Of a DNA stretch of 64,000 bases, positions 1-13,300 are shown in pieces. This DNA comes from Cyprinodon diabolis (Eukaryota; Chordata; Actinopteri; Cyprinodontiformes; Cyprinodontidae), in the NCBI GenBank assembly GCA_030533445.1, contig CM060064.1, forward strand, positions 46,685,787-46,749,786, in the 5' to 3' direction. Each line of letters begins with the position of its first letter. Positions within the stretch are counted from its first letter, which is position 1. The position numbers and the translations under genes were made by a program. Under the pieces are notes generated by a model. That model did not search any database. It was given only the letters and a program-made list of their open reading frames with translations, and had not been told where the DNA came from.

Positions 1-1040
1 CTGATCCAGACGCTGCTGCCTGCGTCCTCACTAGAACTATAGAAAGTAGATCAGACAGCTGATCCAGACGCTGCTGCCTGCGTCCTCACTAGAACTATAG
101 AAAGTAGATCAGACAGCTGATCCAGACGCTGCTGCCTGCGTCCTCACTAGAACTATAGAAAGTAGATCAGACAGCTGATCCAGATGCTGCTGCCTGCGTC
201 CTCACTAGAACTATAGAAAGTAGATCAGACAGCTGATCCAGACGCTGCTGCCTGCGTCCTCACTAGAACTATAGAAAGTAGATCAGACAGCTGATCCAGA
301 CGCTGCTGCCTGCGTCCTCACTAAAACTATAGAAAGTAGATCAGACAGCTGATCCAGATGCTGCTGCCTGCGTCCTCACTAGAACTATAGAAAGTAGATC
401 AGACAGCTGATCCAGACGCTGCTGCCTGCGTCCTCATTAGAACTATAGAAAGTAGATCAGACAGCTGATCCAGACGCCGCTGCCTGCGTCCTCATTAGAA
501 CTATAGAAAGTAGATCAGACAGCTGATCCAGACGCTGCTGCCTGCGTCCTCACTAGAACTATAGAAAGTAGGTCAGACAGCTGATCCAGACGCTGCTGCC
601 TGCGTCCTCATTAGAACTATAGAAAGTAGATCAGACAGCTGATCCAGATGCTGCTGCCTGCGTCCTCACTAGAACTATAGAAAGTAGATCAGACAGCTGA
701 TCCAGACGCTGCTGCCTGCGTCCTCACTAGAACTATAGAAAGTAGATCAGACAGCTGATCCAGATGCTGCTGCCTGCGTCCTCACTAGAACTATAGAAAG
801 TAGATCAGACAGCTGATCCAGACGCTGCTGCCTGCGTCCTCACTAGAACTATAGAAAGTAGATCAGACAGCTGATCCAGACGCTGCTGCCTGCGTCCTCA
901 CTAGAACTATAGAAAGTAGATCAGACAGCTGATCCAGACGCTGCTGCCTGCGTCCTCATTAGAACTATAGAAAGTAGATCAGACAGCTGATCCAGACGTT
1001 GCTGCCTGCGTCCTCACTAGAACTATAGAAAGTAGATCAC
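1..1040. repeat. Minisatellite, 58-bp unit, about 18 copies
   Basis: Eighteen head-to-tail copies of a 58-bp unit beginning CTGATCCAGACGCTGCTG, with only scattered single-base differences (C/T at the CG, C/T in CTCACTAG). The array runs off the left edge of the window. Each unit contains inverted GATCAGACAGCTGATC. It lies 3' of the collagen gene. Confidence 0.97.
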
Positions 1041-3219
1041 ATCAGCCCAGGTCTAAAGTCCTTCCTCTGGCTCCTCATATCTTAGGTAATAGAATTTAAA
1101 ATCCTTCTGTTAGTCGATAAATAACTGATTGGCTCCAAAACACACTACAGACTGGTTGGCAGGGGATCGACAGCCAGACCTCTCAGGTCTGCTGGATCAG
1201 AACCAGAACCAAACCTAGAGAAGCAACCTTTAGTTCTTAGGCTCCACTAATCTGGAATAAAGTGTTGAAACTGTCAGCTGCTTTAAATCCAGTTTGCAAA
1301 TGTTTTTGTTTAGAGGCCTTTCAACTGTGAAATCTAAACATTATTATCAATAACTGTTTCTCTTTTACATAAAGTCATCTTATATTGACTATTCCTTTAT
1401 TTCTTTAATTATTTGTATTGCTTTATGCAATTGAAACGCACTACAGAACTAAACTATCTTTGAACAGGAACAGAACTGAGATTCTGAAGGAAACTGATTA
1501 GCTTAAAACTGCAGAACATATGAAGTTAACATCAGGAGCCTCAGCTGTTACAGTCAGAAGATTCTCAGTCATCCAGGTCTCATTCCAAGTTTGAAGACGT
1601 TTCGCTTCCCATCCAGGAAGCGAAGCGTCACGCCCCCTTTCAGAGACATAGACAGGTATGGGGCATTGCAGGCTAACAAAGAACCCAAACGACCCCCATT
1701 CCAAAGGGGGGGACCCGTTCATCCGTTTCTATTTGCATGTTTTCTAAACTAAAACCAGGCTTTGTTGGGCTGCTGGATAAAACCTGGAACTAAATTGAAA
1801 AATCTTCCTGGATGGAAGAGAAACGTCTTCAAACTTGGAAACAAAGATTGTTTTTTTAGTTTTTTGGAATCAGACTAGATGGGTTCTGTGAAAGTTAAAC
1901 TCTGATGTTCTGCAGAGGAGAACCTGAGAACCTCCGGCTGCTTCCTCCTGAACCTGTACTGCCTGCAGCCCTGAAGGCCCGCCGTCTGAGTGAGAAGATC
2001 ACCTTTAGTTAAGCTGGTCGTCTCCGTCTGCAGCCTCACGCTGGGATCTAAAAGACAAACACAGTCACTGATGGTCAGACCTGAAAACAGTTTGAACAAC
2101 ATCAGCAGATGGAGGAGATGATCATCTGAGCGGTGAGGATGAGGAGGAGAGGAGAAGGTCGCGTTGATGTGATGAAGATGATGCAGAGAGGAGGGGTGAG
2201 GCGACCTGAGATCAGCTTCATGCAGATGTGTTTAAGGAAGCAGGAAAGGAGGAAACATGATCAGCTTCACGTCATGGAGGCTAACACTGTGCAACAGGCT
2301 GTCACCGTGTCTCCCATGATGTCACTTCCTGTCTTTTCAACCACATGGTTGGCTAAGGTGAAGCTGTGAAAGAATCCGGGCAGCAGAGGATGAAGCTGAG
2401 AGGTTCCGCTTCAGAGCATCCAGGAAGGTCAGAGACCAGCATCGTGTCCTCCTGAGGAGGGCGCTGCAGAGCCAGGTGGCCGCCGGCGCTGCGCCTGCTG
2501 GTAGCCGATGGGTTTGGGTGAATCTGAAAGCTCTGTAAGGAGGAGACCTTCACCATCCAGGACAGACTGGGACCCAAATAGAACAGGGATGGCGAGCAGG
2601 GGACCTGATGAATCTAGCAGACGGTTTGGATCATCAAGAGAAGAAGAGCTGCGAGCTCTGAGGAGTCCAGTTGGTACCAAGAGTGAAGCTTCGCCTCCAC
2701 AAAGCAGACAGCAATTAAAATGTCCTTCAAGAACTTTAAGAGACACTTTGGGGAGGATCTATGGAACTTCCAACATGGTGGAGGAACCTGTCAGATCTGA
2801 ACCTCCTTTAGGGAACCTGTGACACCTTGACGATTTATCCACCATATTCCTGACGTCCCAGAATCCCCTAAAACGCCGACATACGCTGAACATTCTATGG
2901 ATTTTTTGAATGTTGGGTGTATGCGTAGCGTATTCATAACGAGTCCAGAACTTATGTCCGACACATGCCTAAAGGTCTGGTTATCCTCCTGCAGCAGTTT
3001 GTCGCAGTGAGCTTGACGCAGACATTTTTGATTTATGCTCAATATTGAAGCGCCATGTTATTCCACGCTACAACGCCAGAGGGCCAATCAGGAACTAGCT
3101 GTGGGTTCTAGATACGGCCGTGGCGTTGAGGAAGTGGGGGCGAGTTTGTGCGACAACGGAGGGACATGAGGGCCAAAAAGAGCGGGGATCCAGGGGGAAA
3201 AAGGGTCCCAGCGTTCTCG
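1041..3219. other. Region 3' of the gene; no gene seen
   Basis: No coding signal is supported. It holds one copy of the 'CTTCCCATCCAGGAAG' repeat (about 1555-1850). The stretch from about 2830 to the helicase-carrying insertion at 3220, and on to about 4200, has the look of an older DNA transposon or other repeat. I could not find clean termini. Confidence 0.4.
1555..1850. mobile_element. Interspersed repeat, 'CTTCCCATCCAGGAA' family (copy 1)
   Basis: GATTCTCAGTCATCCAGGTC at the left, then AAGTTTGAAGACGTTTCGCT. At about 1812-1843 the reverse complement GGAAGAGAAACGTCTTCAAA closes the element, giving inverted ends. It belongs to the same family as 14950-15310. Confidence 0.6.
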
Positions 3220-3763
3220 TAACCTGACTTCGCCAGATGGATTTGCTCCGCATATCCATCTGGAAACCTTCCGCTGAAGTAATTTTGGGAAGGGGCGAAA
3301 ATACTGGTTAGCTGATTGGCCTATGCTGGTGATAGACGGGCCAAATAAACCAATCAGATCAACGAAGCATATGACGTACTAACAGAGCGACTGTGAAAAC
3401 ACAACCACAAGCCAGGCTACTCTTGCCGAAACCAGTCGGGAGAAGAGCAAAAACATCTCTTCCTCTGAGAAAAGCCTCCAGAGCAGTGTTTTGCTCTTCT
3501 TTCAGTGAAGAAATACTCTGTAATTCCGATAAAACTTGCTCGATAGCCACGTTAACGCTAGTTTCATCGGCTGAAGCCGCCATGTTCTTTAGACTGAACT
3601 GTCGCGCTTCTCGTTGCGTCACACCTCAACCCGCCTCAAAGCCAACGCTGATTGGACGTTCGTTTGGTGAACGGCTCCAAATTTTCTTCAACGGAGAGTC
3701 TCCAGACTGATTAGCGAGTGAAACCCTGAAAGCTCGCGAGATCAGGATGGTCTCACGAGGCTA
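3220..3763 (-). mobile_element. Helicase-fragment DNA transposon, copy A (544 bp)
   Basis: The element runs from TAACCTGACT to GAGGCTA and is flanked by 9-mers GCGTTCTCG and TCGTTCTCG (8 of 9 identical), a target duplication. Inside on the minus strand is a fragment of a helicase-like protein starting [16 protein letters not shown], with a Walker A box LLPTGFGKS. In this copy the frame is altered after GKS. The 9-bp duplication suggests a Mutator-like (MULE) family; the element has no transposase. Confidence 0.75.
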
Positions 3764-4302
3764 TCGTTCTCGCGCACCTCGCTCTTCTAGCTTGTCCAAA
3801 CAAAACAAGCCAGTAAGGTTCCAAACAAGAAATATGCATAGTGTAGAGTGGATGTAGATTTGACCAATCAGAGGCCTCCTGTCTGCGGCACTGTCTGCAG
3901 TCACCTACAATTTGGGAGAGGTGCAGCAGAGCGTCTGCGGAAGGGGCGGGGGGACGTCTCTGAGTTCACTGCAACAAAAATGCAGACGACCTGGTTTCAA
4001 AGTATAGATCAGCCTAACCTATGTATAACGCAGTGCAGCGTAATGACCATGAAATGATGCACATTGGTGGTCCATAGGTGGGCCGGTGTAGATAGAAAAA
4101 TGCCAGGCCTGAAAATGGTTCCCAGTCCGAGCCTGCTACTATATTGCGTATGCCACCATTTTTGCCTGATTTTCCGTACGTCAGGCGTACGCTGGTGCGA
4201 CAGAGGCATTAGAACCTGAGAAGAACGGCTCACCCTCCAACCTGGAGGAGATCTCCAGAAGGCCGAGAGGCGTCCAAAGGTCATGAATGAAGAGGATCGA
4301 CA

Positions 4303-4385
4303 CTAAAAACAGGAAAGTTGAGCAATAAAACAGGAAACCTGGGTCACTGCTGGAGAGTTTGGCTGCAGAACCTGCTGAGGAACCT
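4303..4385 (-). CDS. col6a4: col6a4-like last exon: C-terminal tail
   Basis: Proposed last exon, phase 1, residues 2677-2703 and TAG stop. An acceptor (CCGCTGTCAGATAACAG) lies 95 bp from the Kunitz donor, leaving a short intron of the usual teleost size. The tail begins [16 protein letters not shown] and is probably disordered. This is the least certain exon: other acceptors lie nearby, and I found no convincing polyadenylation signal close downstream. Confidence 0.5.
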
Positions 4386-7300
4386 CTGTTATCTGACAGC
4401 GGAAGCAGAGCGTGCGGACACAGACACACATGGAAGCTGAGGCGTTTCTACGGGTGGGAGCGGGTCACACAGGGACTTACTCTGGACGCCACACGTCAGG
4501 AAACATTCATGCTCCGTGCTAAAGCGGTTGGCGTTTCCGCCGCAGCCGCCGAACCAGAAGGGGGAGCATGCAGCGATGGTTCTGTCAAAGAACCACCGTT
4601 GGACATAGTCGGTACACGGGAAACCCATATCAGCATCCAGCTGACAGCGGGCTGCAAGTAGAACACACACATTTACTGACCCGGACACGCAGACGGTAGC
4701 TACTACAACAGACCGCATGCACAAACAGAGTGACACAAAACTACAGCAGTCTGCAGGGATCGGGTGGACTGTTTGGACCGGCCGTCAGTCTGGTACCTTT
4801 CAGGTCCATTCCATGCCAGTCTCCTCTGCTTGGTGTTTTGATGATGTCCAGCAGGTCGGTCTGAGTCTGGCCCCCGGTCTGCTCCTGAAACTCCTCCCCC
4901 TCAGGCTGCCCAGCGTCAGCGAGAATCCTGAGGACAGCAGGGACATCAGCTTCAGATCCAGGAACTAGACCTCCGCCACTTTAGAAGACTTCTTCTCTGG
5001 ACTTCGGCTGCTTTTAAAGGATAAAACTCCTAAAAACTAGTAACCTTCTGTCCAACTGTCCTGTTTCTGCCTGGAAGCAGAAGGAAGGAGGGAAGAAGAA
5101 ACCTCCATCTTCACTGTGAGACAAAAGTCCTTAAACACATTCAGCTGTGCCCATTGGTCAGTTAAAGGGTCGATGCCAGCGGGGTTGAATTCAACCCCCC
5201 CCTGTGTGAGGCAGGCATCAGATCAGCAGTACAGCGACCGGAGGATGAAGTCTGGTCGGGTTTAAACAGGTTCAAAATAAATCTGTCTTTGAAAACAGGC
5301 ATCAGAGCTGCTGTTGTTAAGGCTAAAAGCCTTCAGCTGATCCAAAATGCTGCAGCCAGAGTTCTGATGAAAATGAAAAAGAGAGATCATATCTCTCCTA
5401 TCCTGGCTTCTCTTCATTGGCTTCCTGTTAAATCCAGAATAGAATTTAAAATCCTCCTTCTCAGATATAAAGCCTTAAATGGCCAAGCTCCATCTGATAT
5501 CAGATATCTGATTGTTCCTTATGTTCCTAACAGAGCACTTCGCTCTCAATCTGCAGGTTTACTAGTGGTTCCTAGAATTTCTAAAAGTAGAATGGGAGGC
5601 AGATCTTTTAGTTATCAGGCTCCTCTCCTGTGGAACCAACTACCAGTTTTAGTCCGTGAGGCAGACACCCTGTCTACTTTTAAGGCTAGGCTTAAAACTT
5701 TCCTTTTTGATAAAGCTTCTAGTTAGAGTGGCTCAGGTTATCCTGATCTATCTCTATAGTTCTGCTGCTATAGGCTTAGACTGCTGGAGGACATAGGGAC
5801 CCCTTTTTCATCATTCTGCTTCATTCTATCTCTATTCTCCCACTCTGCAGAATCTGTTAGTTCAATCTCTAACGTTCTGCTCTCTCTGCTTTTTCTCATA
5901 GTAGCTTCATCTGGTCTGTTCCTGTTTGGCTGTGACTCCATCCTGGAGAGAAATATCAGCTGTGCTGCTGCCATCAACACCTTTGTTTCTAGATGTTGGA
6001 GCTTGGCCTGTTTTCCAGTGTGGTCCTGTTTCTCTGACTGTGACTAACTGGATGTGCTCTCTTCATCCTCTGACATGGGAGCTCATCTGTCTGATTGTTT
6101 TCTGGATGAGGCTGGCTTTTACAGTTTCCTTTTGTATCTATGCTTCTTTTTCTATGTCTGCTTCTGTCTCCTTGAACCCCAGTGGGCCTCAGCAGATGGC
6201 CGCTCACACTGAGCCTGGTTCTGCTGGAGGTTTCTTCCTGTTCAAAGGGAGTTTTTCCTCTCCACTGTCGCTACAAGCATGCTTAGTGTGAGGGATTGCT
6301 GAAGAGTCAATGAGTCGATGCAATCAGCTGGTTTTCCTTAGATAGAAAACTTTGAATCAATCTGACTGGATGATCTGGTGAACTGGAAAGTGACCTGAGA
6401 TGACATGATGTGAATTGAAGCTATAGAAATAAACTATATTGAAATTGTTGTTCTTTACTCCCAGCATCATTTCTGGAACCTCACAGCAGGCAAAAAAAAA
6501 AAAACAGGGGCTCCACTGATTGGTGGACGTCCAGAGGGAGCAGGGAGGCGGCTCGTCTGCATGGTTTCAGGCTGAAAAAGGGTTAAGTGAAACAGGCTAA
6601 AGATGGCTTACTGTACAACAGGGCGAGTCCAAGTCTTTTTCATATCGGGTCAGCAGTGTTAGCAAGTCCTTTAAGGTCGTCTCTGCAGCATAAACCGGGC
6701 CGTTTTTATCTGTCCCTGTGTAAATAGGTTTGGCTGACATTCAAGCTGAGATTCCAATATGTCTGCAGGGTGGGAACTATAAATCTGATATTCACACGGT
6801 GCTACTACTGAAGCTCGTCAGAAATATATTTAGCACCGAGTTAAATAGTGGGAACTTCGGCATCCATTCTTTGCCTGGTTTGGGTGTCCACTGTCATGGT
6901 TGCTGGGCAACAAAGCGTACACTAAGCAATGGGCGGTGAAAGCCGGAGAAGGCTGGACCTGTTTGACTTTACAGCCAAACTCTTCTAGCCTTTTTATTTT
7001 TGACGCAGCTGCTGAAATTGAACACGTTCTTAGTGTGTTTTATATCAGCGATCTGCTGCGTTAAAGGCCTCATCCTAAACAATCAAGTCAACAGCCGGAA
7101 TATTGAGAGGAATTGGTTTTGGTTTGGTTAATGACTAATTACAAATTGCAATTACACATTAAAATCGTTAACATTTACTAGTGGTTGATTCAAACTCAGG
7201 TGCACAACTGATTTAAATATTTTAAATATCAACAATCAGCTTTCAGTGAAGCTGAGTTTGTTGGTTTTGGTGAAGGTTCTTACTCTGTGAAGGAGGTCTG

Positions 7301-10300
7301 TCCTTGCTCCTGACCATTCAGCCTGTCACAGATCTCTCTCAGGGAAGCAGGAGGATAGGAGTTTCTTCCCTCTGGAAAACATTCATGGGAAACTCATCAT
7401 AATCAACACCTGGTAATGCTTGCCTGCAATGCCTCTAAAGACAACGAAATATGAGCAACTAGTAGATGTGCTGCAGATGATCCACTGGAGTGATGCAGAC
7501 ACCCTATTTAAAATTAAGGATATGTGTTTGTGTGAATAGCTGTTACCATGGAGACTTTGGGGGAACAGAGTGGGTTTATTTAAGGCAGCCGCAACAAACA
7601 ATGCTGCAAACGGAGGGCAGGTATGATCAGAATGTGGTGAAAATGCAGGAAGTCTGTGTAATTACAGCTGTAACAGCTGGGCTCCTTGTTTGGGTTTTTG
7701 GAGGCCATGTCAGTTCAGAAACATCCACCTCACCATCCTTCTACGTGAAAAGTCAGCAGCGATTTTATTATTCATTTAATTTCTCTAATAAATTATAATA
7801 GTATGATGTTTGGTTAATAAAAAGACAAAAAGATTTAGCAGCTACAATCAATCCCAATGCAGAACTAGAACGAAAAGAAAGAGCTGAAGGTAGCCGCTGT
7901 AGGTTGTTCCTTTTCTACGGTGGCTGAGAAGTGCAAAACACATTTACAATTCAAAAACACATTAACAAATAAAAAACAAAATAACATTTGAAGAAACAAA
8001 ATTATATTTTATGAAACAAATGTATTTTTGAAAAAAAAAAAGTTTAAATTTTAGCAAACAAATTTACATTTTAGGAAACAAATTCACATTTTAAATAAGT
8101 TAGATTTTAGGTGAGAGAAAGTTTCATTTTAGAGAAAAAAATACAATATAGTGAAACAAATTTACATCTAAAAAAAAAAAATTGACCGTTCGGAAACAAA
8201 AGACGGCTACACGGAAAGGGAACGTCCCAGTGGCCGGATGTGACGTCACCATTACCCTGACTTGTAGTACAAACAGCTCAATCTGTAGTCCTCCGGCTTC
8301 ACGTGAAAAGTCAGCGGCGATTTTATTTGGAAAGAATTGCACTGAAGCTGTTTTTCTTAAGTTTACGCTAACCGAACAATGTTTTGCCCTTATTGTGGTC
8401 TCTGGAACTTTTACGGGACACGGACCAGGTGGCAGGACCAAGCAGCAGGGCCGAGCTCAATTCGTGGCAGTGGCTGCGTTGCAGCAGTTCCGGTGGTCCT
8501 GCCACCTGGTCCGTGTCCCGTAAAAGTTCCAGAGACCGTCCGCACGCAGGACTAAATGGTGTAAATTGGCTGAAATTTGCTCCACAATAATAAAATCGCC
8601 GCTGACTTTTCACGTGTAGCAGGAGGACTTCAGATTGAGCTGTTTGTACTACAAGTCAGGGTAATTGTGACGTCACATCCGGCCACTGGGACATTCCCTT
8701 TCCGTGTAGCCGTCTTTTGTTCATTTGTTTTTGGCTATGTAACTGTGTTTTGCCGCTTACAGTTTTGTCTTTGCACTTGTACAAGTGTTTCCGAACGGTC
8801 AATTTTTTTTAAAATGTAAATTTGTTTGCTAAAATATAAATTTGTTTTTAAAAATTTAAACTTTTTTTCAAAAATACATTTGTTTCATAAAATATAATTT
8901 TGTTTCTTCAAATGTTATTTTGTTTTTTATTTGTTAATGTGTTTTTGAATTGTAAATGTGTTTTGCACTTCTCAGCCACCGTACTTTTCAGCACCAAGGA
9001 CAGCAACCATAAGAGGTTCATTCTAAATAATCATATTAGGGCTGGCGCTATTGGTTATTTTATTAATTGATTAATCAATTGATTATTTAGATTATTCTAA
9101 AAATTTTTAAATAAACATGTTTTGAATTTAGAAAAAAAAATATTATTGCACATTTTAAATGATGTGTTAAAATACTGAACACTTTTGAGTTTTGTCTGAA
9201 TTTCTGTTCATTCTTGAGCAGATCCTAAACCCCTGAACACACTGCTTACGAACGTCTTTTTAATCTCCGATCCGATTTTTTCCCATGTCACACTGACTGC
9301 ATATAGAGAGGCTCCGACTAGGCAGGTTGAGCAGATCTCTGCGTATTTTTGTTCCACCTCTGTTGTGTTATTAAGTTAGCATGCTTTTAAAGGCCCAAAG
9401 CTTTAGTATATCAGGGTTATAGATATTTCATTTTTATATTTCAAATTCTCAGATTTGATTTTTCTAATCCTATTGTGTGTATTTAATGTTTTTGGTATTT
9501 CACGTTACTATATTATTTGTTCTCCAATTATCCTTCATACGTGACTGTTCCTTAGGGCTGTGTGGGAAGCTTACTTGATCAACACAGTGTTACAGCTTGA
9601 CTCTGATTTGAACCAGCTTTAGTTTGGGTGTGTTGCAGCAGCAGTTCTGCAGCTTTTCTTGCTGTAATACTGAGCTCTTACTGTTGAGGACAGAGAGGAA
9701 GACTCTGAAGAAGCGCTGGACATAGCCCTGTTCCTCAGCCGTCAGCCGGTTTAGGTGGATCAGGTGCTGATGGGTGGGTGAACCAGCCAACTGCTGCACC
9801 TGCGTCTGGTTGTACCGATCACCGACTGCCACCACAAACATGGCAACGCCTGCACACTTGGCCTTCAGGGAGATGTAGTCCAGCCGCTCTCTGTCCATGT
9901 AAGCTGTCTGGGAGGCCACCATGGTTAGCATAGCCCTTCTTTTGCGTGCCGGACTGGCCTTCAGCAGCACCTCATTGAGGGTGAAGTCAAGCGTTTGTCC
10001 CAAAACCGAGGAACGACTCTGCTGCTGCATTTTCTCCATCAGGTGTTGCTTCATTCCAGCCTGACCCTGGTAGGTCTGAAGGTTGAACTCCACCCTGGCC
10101 TCCTTGGTGCCGCTCTGCTGGACCACGGCAATGCGAGCCTGGTTTCCAGGTCTGCGGGGCTCAGTACTTACAACCAGCTGCCCCACCAGAGAACCCAGCA
10201 GCTGCTTGGCACCAGTGTATTCATCTGCCTGCATTTCCCTGGAGCTGTCTAGAACTATAGCCAGGTCCACATCTACCTGCTGAGGCGGCACCGGGTCCAG

Positions 10301-13300
10301 GATGAAGGAGCACTCCTGTGAGCGTCTGCATGGGTCTGTAAAAGGGGCAGAACATTTTATGCAGTATTTACAATGTATCTGGATAAAATCAGTCAATGTT
10401 CTTTTGCTTCATACGTCATTAAATCTCAACATTTCATCTAAACTAAAACGGAACTAAGGACCAACACTTTTGGATCCGGAACTCATTTAACATCATCATT
10501 TCAAATGTTCACATGCTGCTACTATAACCTTGTGACGGGGTTTAGTTTTTCTGGTTTCTGAGGGTCTTTCACAGGCCTTAAAGGCCTATTTACCCATATT
10601 TGGTCTCAGAAAGTAAGATCAGTATTTCAGGATTATCCTGGTCATTTTGCTTTCTGATTTAAAACATCATGAAACACAAAGTATCCATTTAGTTTTTTTT
10701 TACCATAACAGATTGCACAATTCTTTATCCTCTTCAAGTCATTAACCAGGTTGTCCTGCCTTAACAGTGGTGTGAAGATAGAATGACCAGAGTCATCAAC
10801 CTGTAATGAAACAGCTGCTGTTAGAGATTTGGAGGGAATATCAGGACATCATTTTGATTTATTTGCAAATAGAATCACATCAAACGCTAAAATCATGATC
10901 TGCTAACTTAATCACATTTTCTCCACATAATAGAATCACATCGCTTGCAAATGGCTTCACATTGTCTGCAAACGGCCAAACATCATCTGCAAACAGATTC
11001 ACATGGCCTGCAAACAGCTTCACATTGTTTGCAAACAGATTCACATGGCCTGCAAACAGATTCACATGGCCTGCAAACAGATTCACATGGCCTGCAAACG
11101 GATTCACATGGCCTGCAAACAGATTCACGCAAAGGAGTCACATGGCCTGCAAACAGCTTCACATTGTTTGCAAACAGATCCACATGGCCTGCAAACAGAT
11201 TCACATGGTCTGCAAACAGCTTCACATTGTTTGCAAACAGATTCAGATGGCCTGCAGATTCACGCAAAGGAGTCACATGGCCTGCAAACAGATTCACATG
11301 GCCTGCAAACGGATTCACATGGCCTGCAAACAGATTCACGCAAAGGAGTCACATGGCCTGCAAACAGATTCACATGGTCTGCAAACAGCTTCACATTGTT
11401 TGCAAACAGATCCACATGGCCTGCAAACAGATTCACATGGTCTGCAAACAGCTTCACATTGTTTGCAAACAGATTCACATGGCCTGCAGATTCACGCAAA
11501 GGAGTCACATGGCCTGCAAACAGATTCACATGGCCTGCAAACAGCTTCACATTGTTTGCAAACAGATTCACGCAAAGGAGTCACATGGCCTGCAAACAGA
11601 TTCACATGGCCTGCAAACAGCTTCACATTGTTTGTAAACAGATTCACATTGCCTGCAAACAGCTTCACATTGTTTGCAAACCGATTCACATGGCCTGCAA
11701 ACAGATTCACATGGCCTGCAAACAGATTCACATGGCCTGCAAACGGATTCGCATGGCCTGCAAACAGATTCACGCAAAAGAGTCACATGGCCTGCAAACA
11801 GATTCACATGGTCTGCAAACAGCTTCACATTGTTTGCAAACAGATCCACATGGCCTGCAAACAGATTCACATGGTCTGCAAACAGCTTCACATTGTTTGC
11901 AAACAGATTCACATGGCCTGCAGATTCACGCAAAGGAGTCATATGGCCTGCAAACAGATTCACATGGCCTGCAAACAGATTCACATGGCCTGCAGATTCA
12001 CGCAAAGGAGTCACATGGCCTGCAAACAGCTTCACATTGTCTGCAAACAGATTCACATGGCCTGCAAACAGATTCACATGGCCTGCAAACAGATTCACAT
12101 GGCCTGCAAACAGATTCACATTGTTTGCAAACAGATTCACATGGCCTGCAAACACATTCACATGGCCTGCAAACAGATTCACATGGCCTGCAGATTCACG
12201 CAAAGGAGTCACATGGCCTGCAAACAGATTCACGTGGCCTGCAAACAGCTTCACATTGTTTGCAAACAGATTCACATGGCCTGCAAACAGATTCACATGG
12301 CCTGCAAACAGCTTCACATTGTTTGCAAACAGATTCAAATGGCCTGCAAACAGATTCACATGGCCTGCAAACAGATTCACATGGCCTGCAAACAGCCTCA
12401 CATCGTCTGCAAACAGATTCACATAGTCTGCAAACAGCTTCACATTGTTTGCAAAGTGATTCACATGGCCTGCAAACAGATTCACATGGCCTGCAAACAG
12501 CCTCACATCGTCTGCAAACAGATTCACATCGTCTGCAAACAGCTTCACATTGTTTGCAAAGTGATTCACATGGCCTGCAAACAGATTCACATGGCCTGCA
12601 AACAGATTCACATGGCCTGCAAACGGCTTCACGTCATCTGCAAACAGATTCGTGCAAACGGATTCACATGGCCTACAAACAGATTCACGCAAAGGAGTCA
12701 CATGGCCTGCAAACAGATTCACGCAAAGGAGTCACATGGCCTGCAAACAGATTCACGCAAAGGAGTCACATGGCCTGCAAACAGATTCACATGGCCTGCA
12801 AACAGATTCACATTGTTTGCAAACAGATTCACATGGCCTGCAAACAGATTCACATGGCCTGCAAACAGATTCACATGGCCTGCAAACAGATTCACATTGT
12901 TTGCAAACAGATTCACATGGCCTGCAAACATTCACATGGCCTGCAAACAGATTCACATGGCCTGCAGATTCACGCAAAGGAGTCACATGGCCTGCAAAAA
13001 GATTCACATGGCCTGCAAACAGCTTCACATTGTTTGCAAACAGATTCACATGGCCTGCAAACAGATTCACATGGCCTGCAAACAGCTTCACATTGTTTGC
13101 ATACAGATTCACATGGCCTGCAAACAGATTCACATGGCCTGCAAACAGCCTCACATCGTCTGCAAACAGATTCACATCGTCTGCAAACAGCTTCACATTG
13201 TTTGCAAAGTGATTCACATGGCCTGCAAACAGATTCACATGGCCTGCAAACAGATTCACATGGCCTGCAAACGGCTTCACGTCATCTGCAAACAGATTCG

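Noticed and set aside
1..1040. Possible CRISPR array
   Set aside because: Units are directly contiguous with no unique spacers, and the DNA is vertebrate.
4389..4736. Stand-alone Kunitz inhibitor gene
   Set aside because: The flanks are intronic: acceptor and donor sites frame a 171-nt exon whose phase fits the collagen VI gene.
5289..5726. A 145-codon host gene
   Set aside because: It is the C-terminal end of an L2-type reverse transcriptase followed by the LINE 3' region.
9590..9681. Extension of the C2 frame to a stop at 9590 as the gene's end
   Set aside because: A strong donor at 9682 and the next phase-matched exons (7284, 4797, 4481) with family homology show that the frame beyond is intron. 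Retention would give a shorter chain without the Kunitz domain, possible but unsupported.
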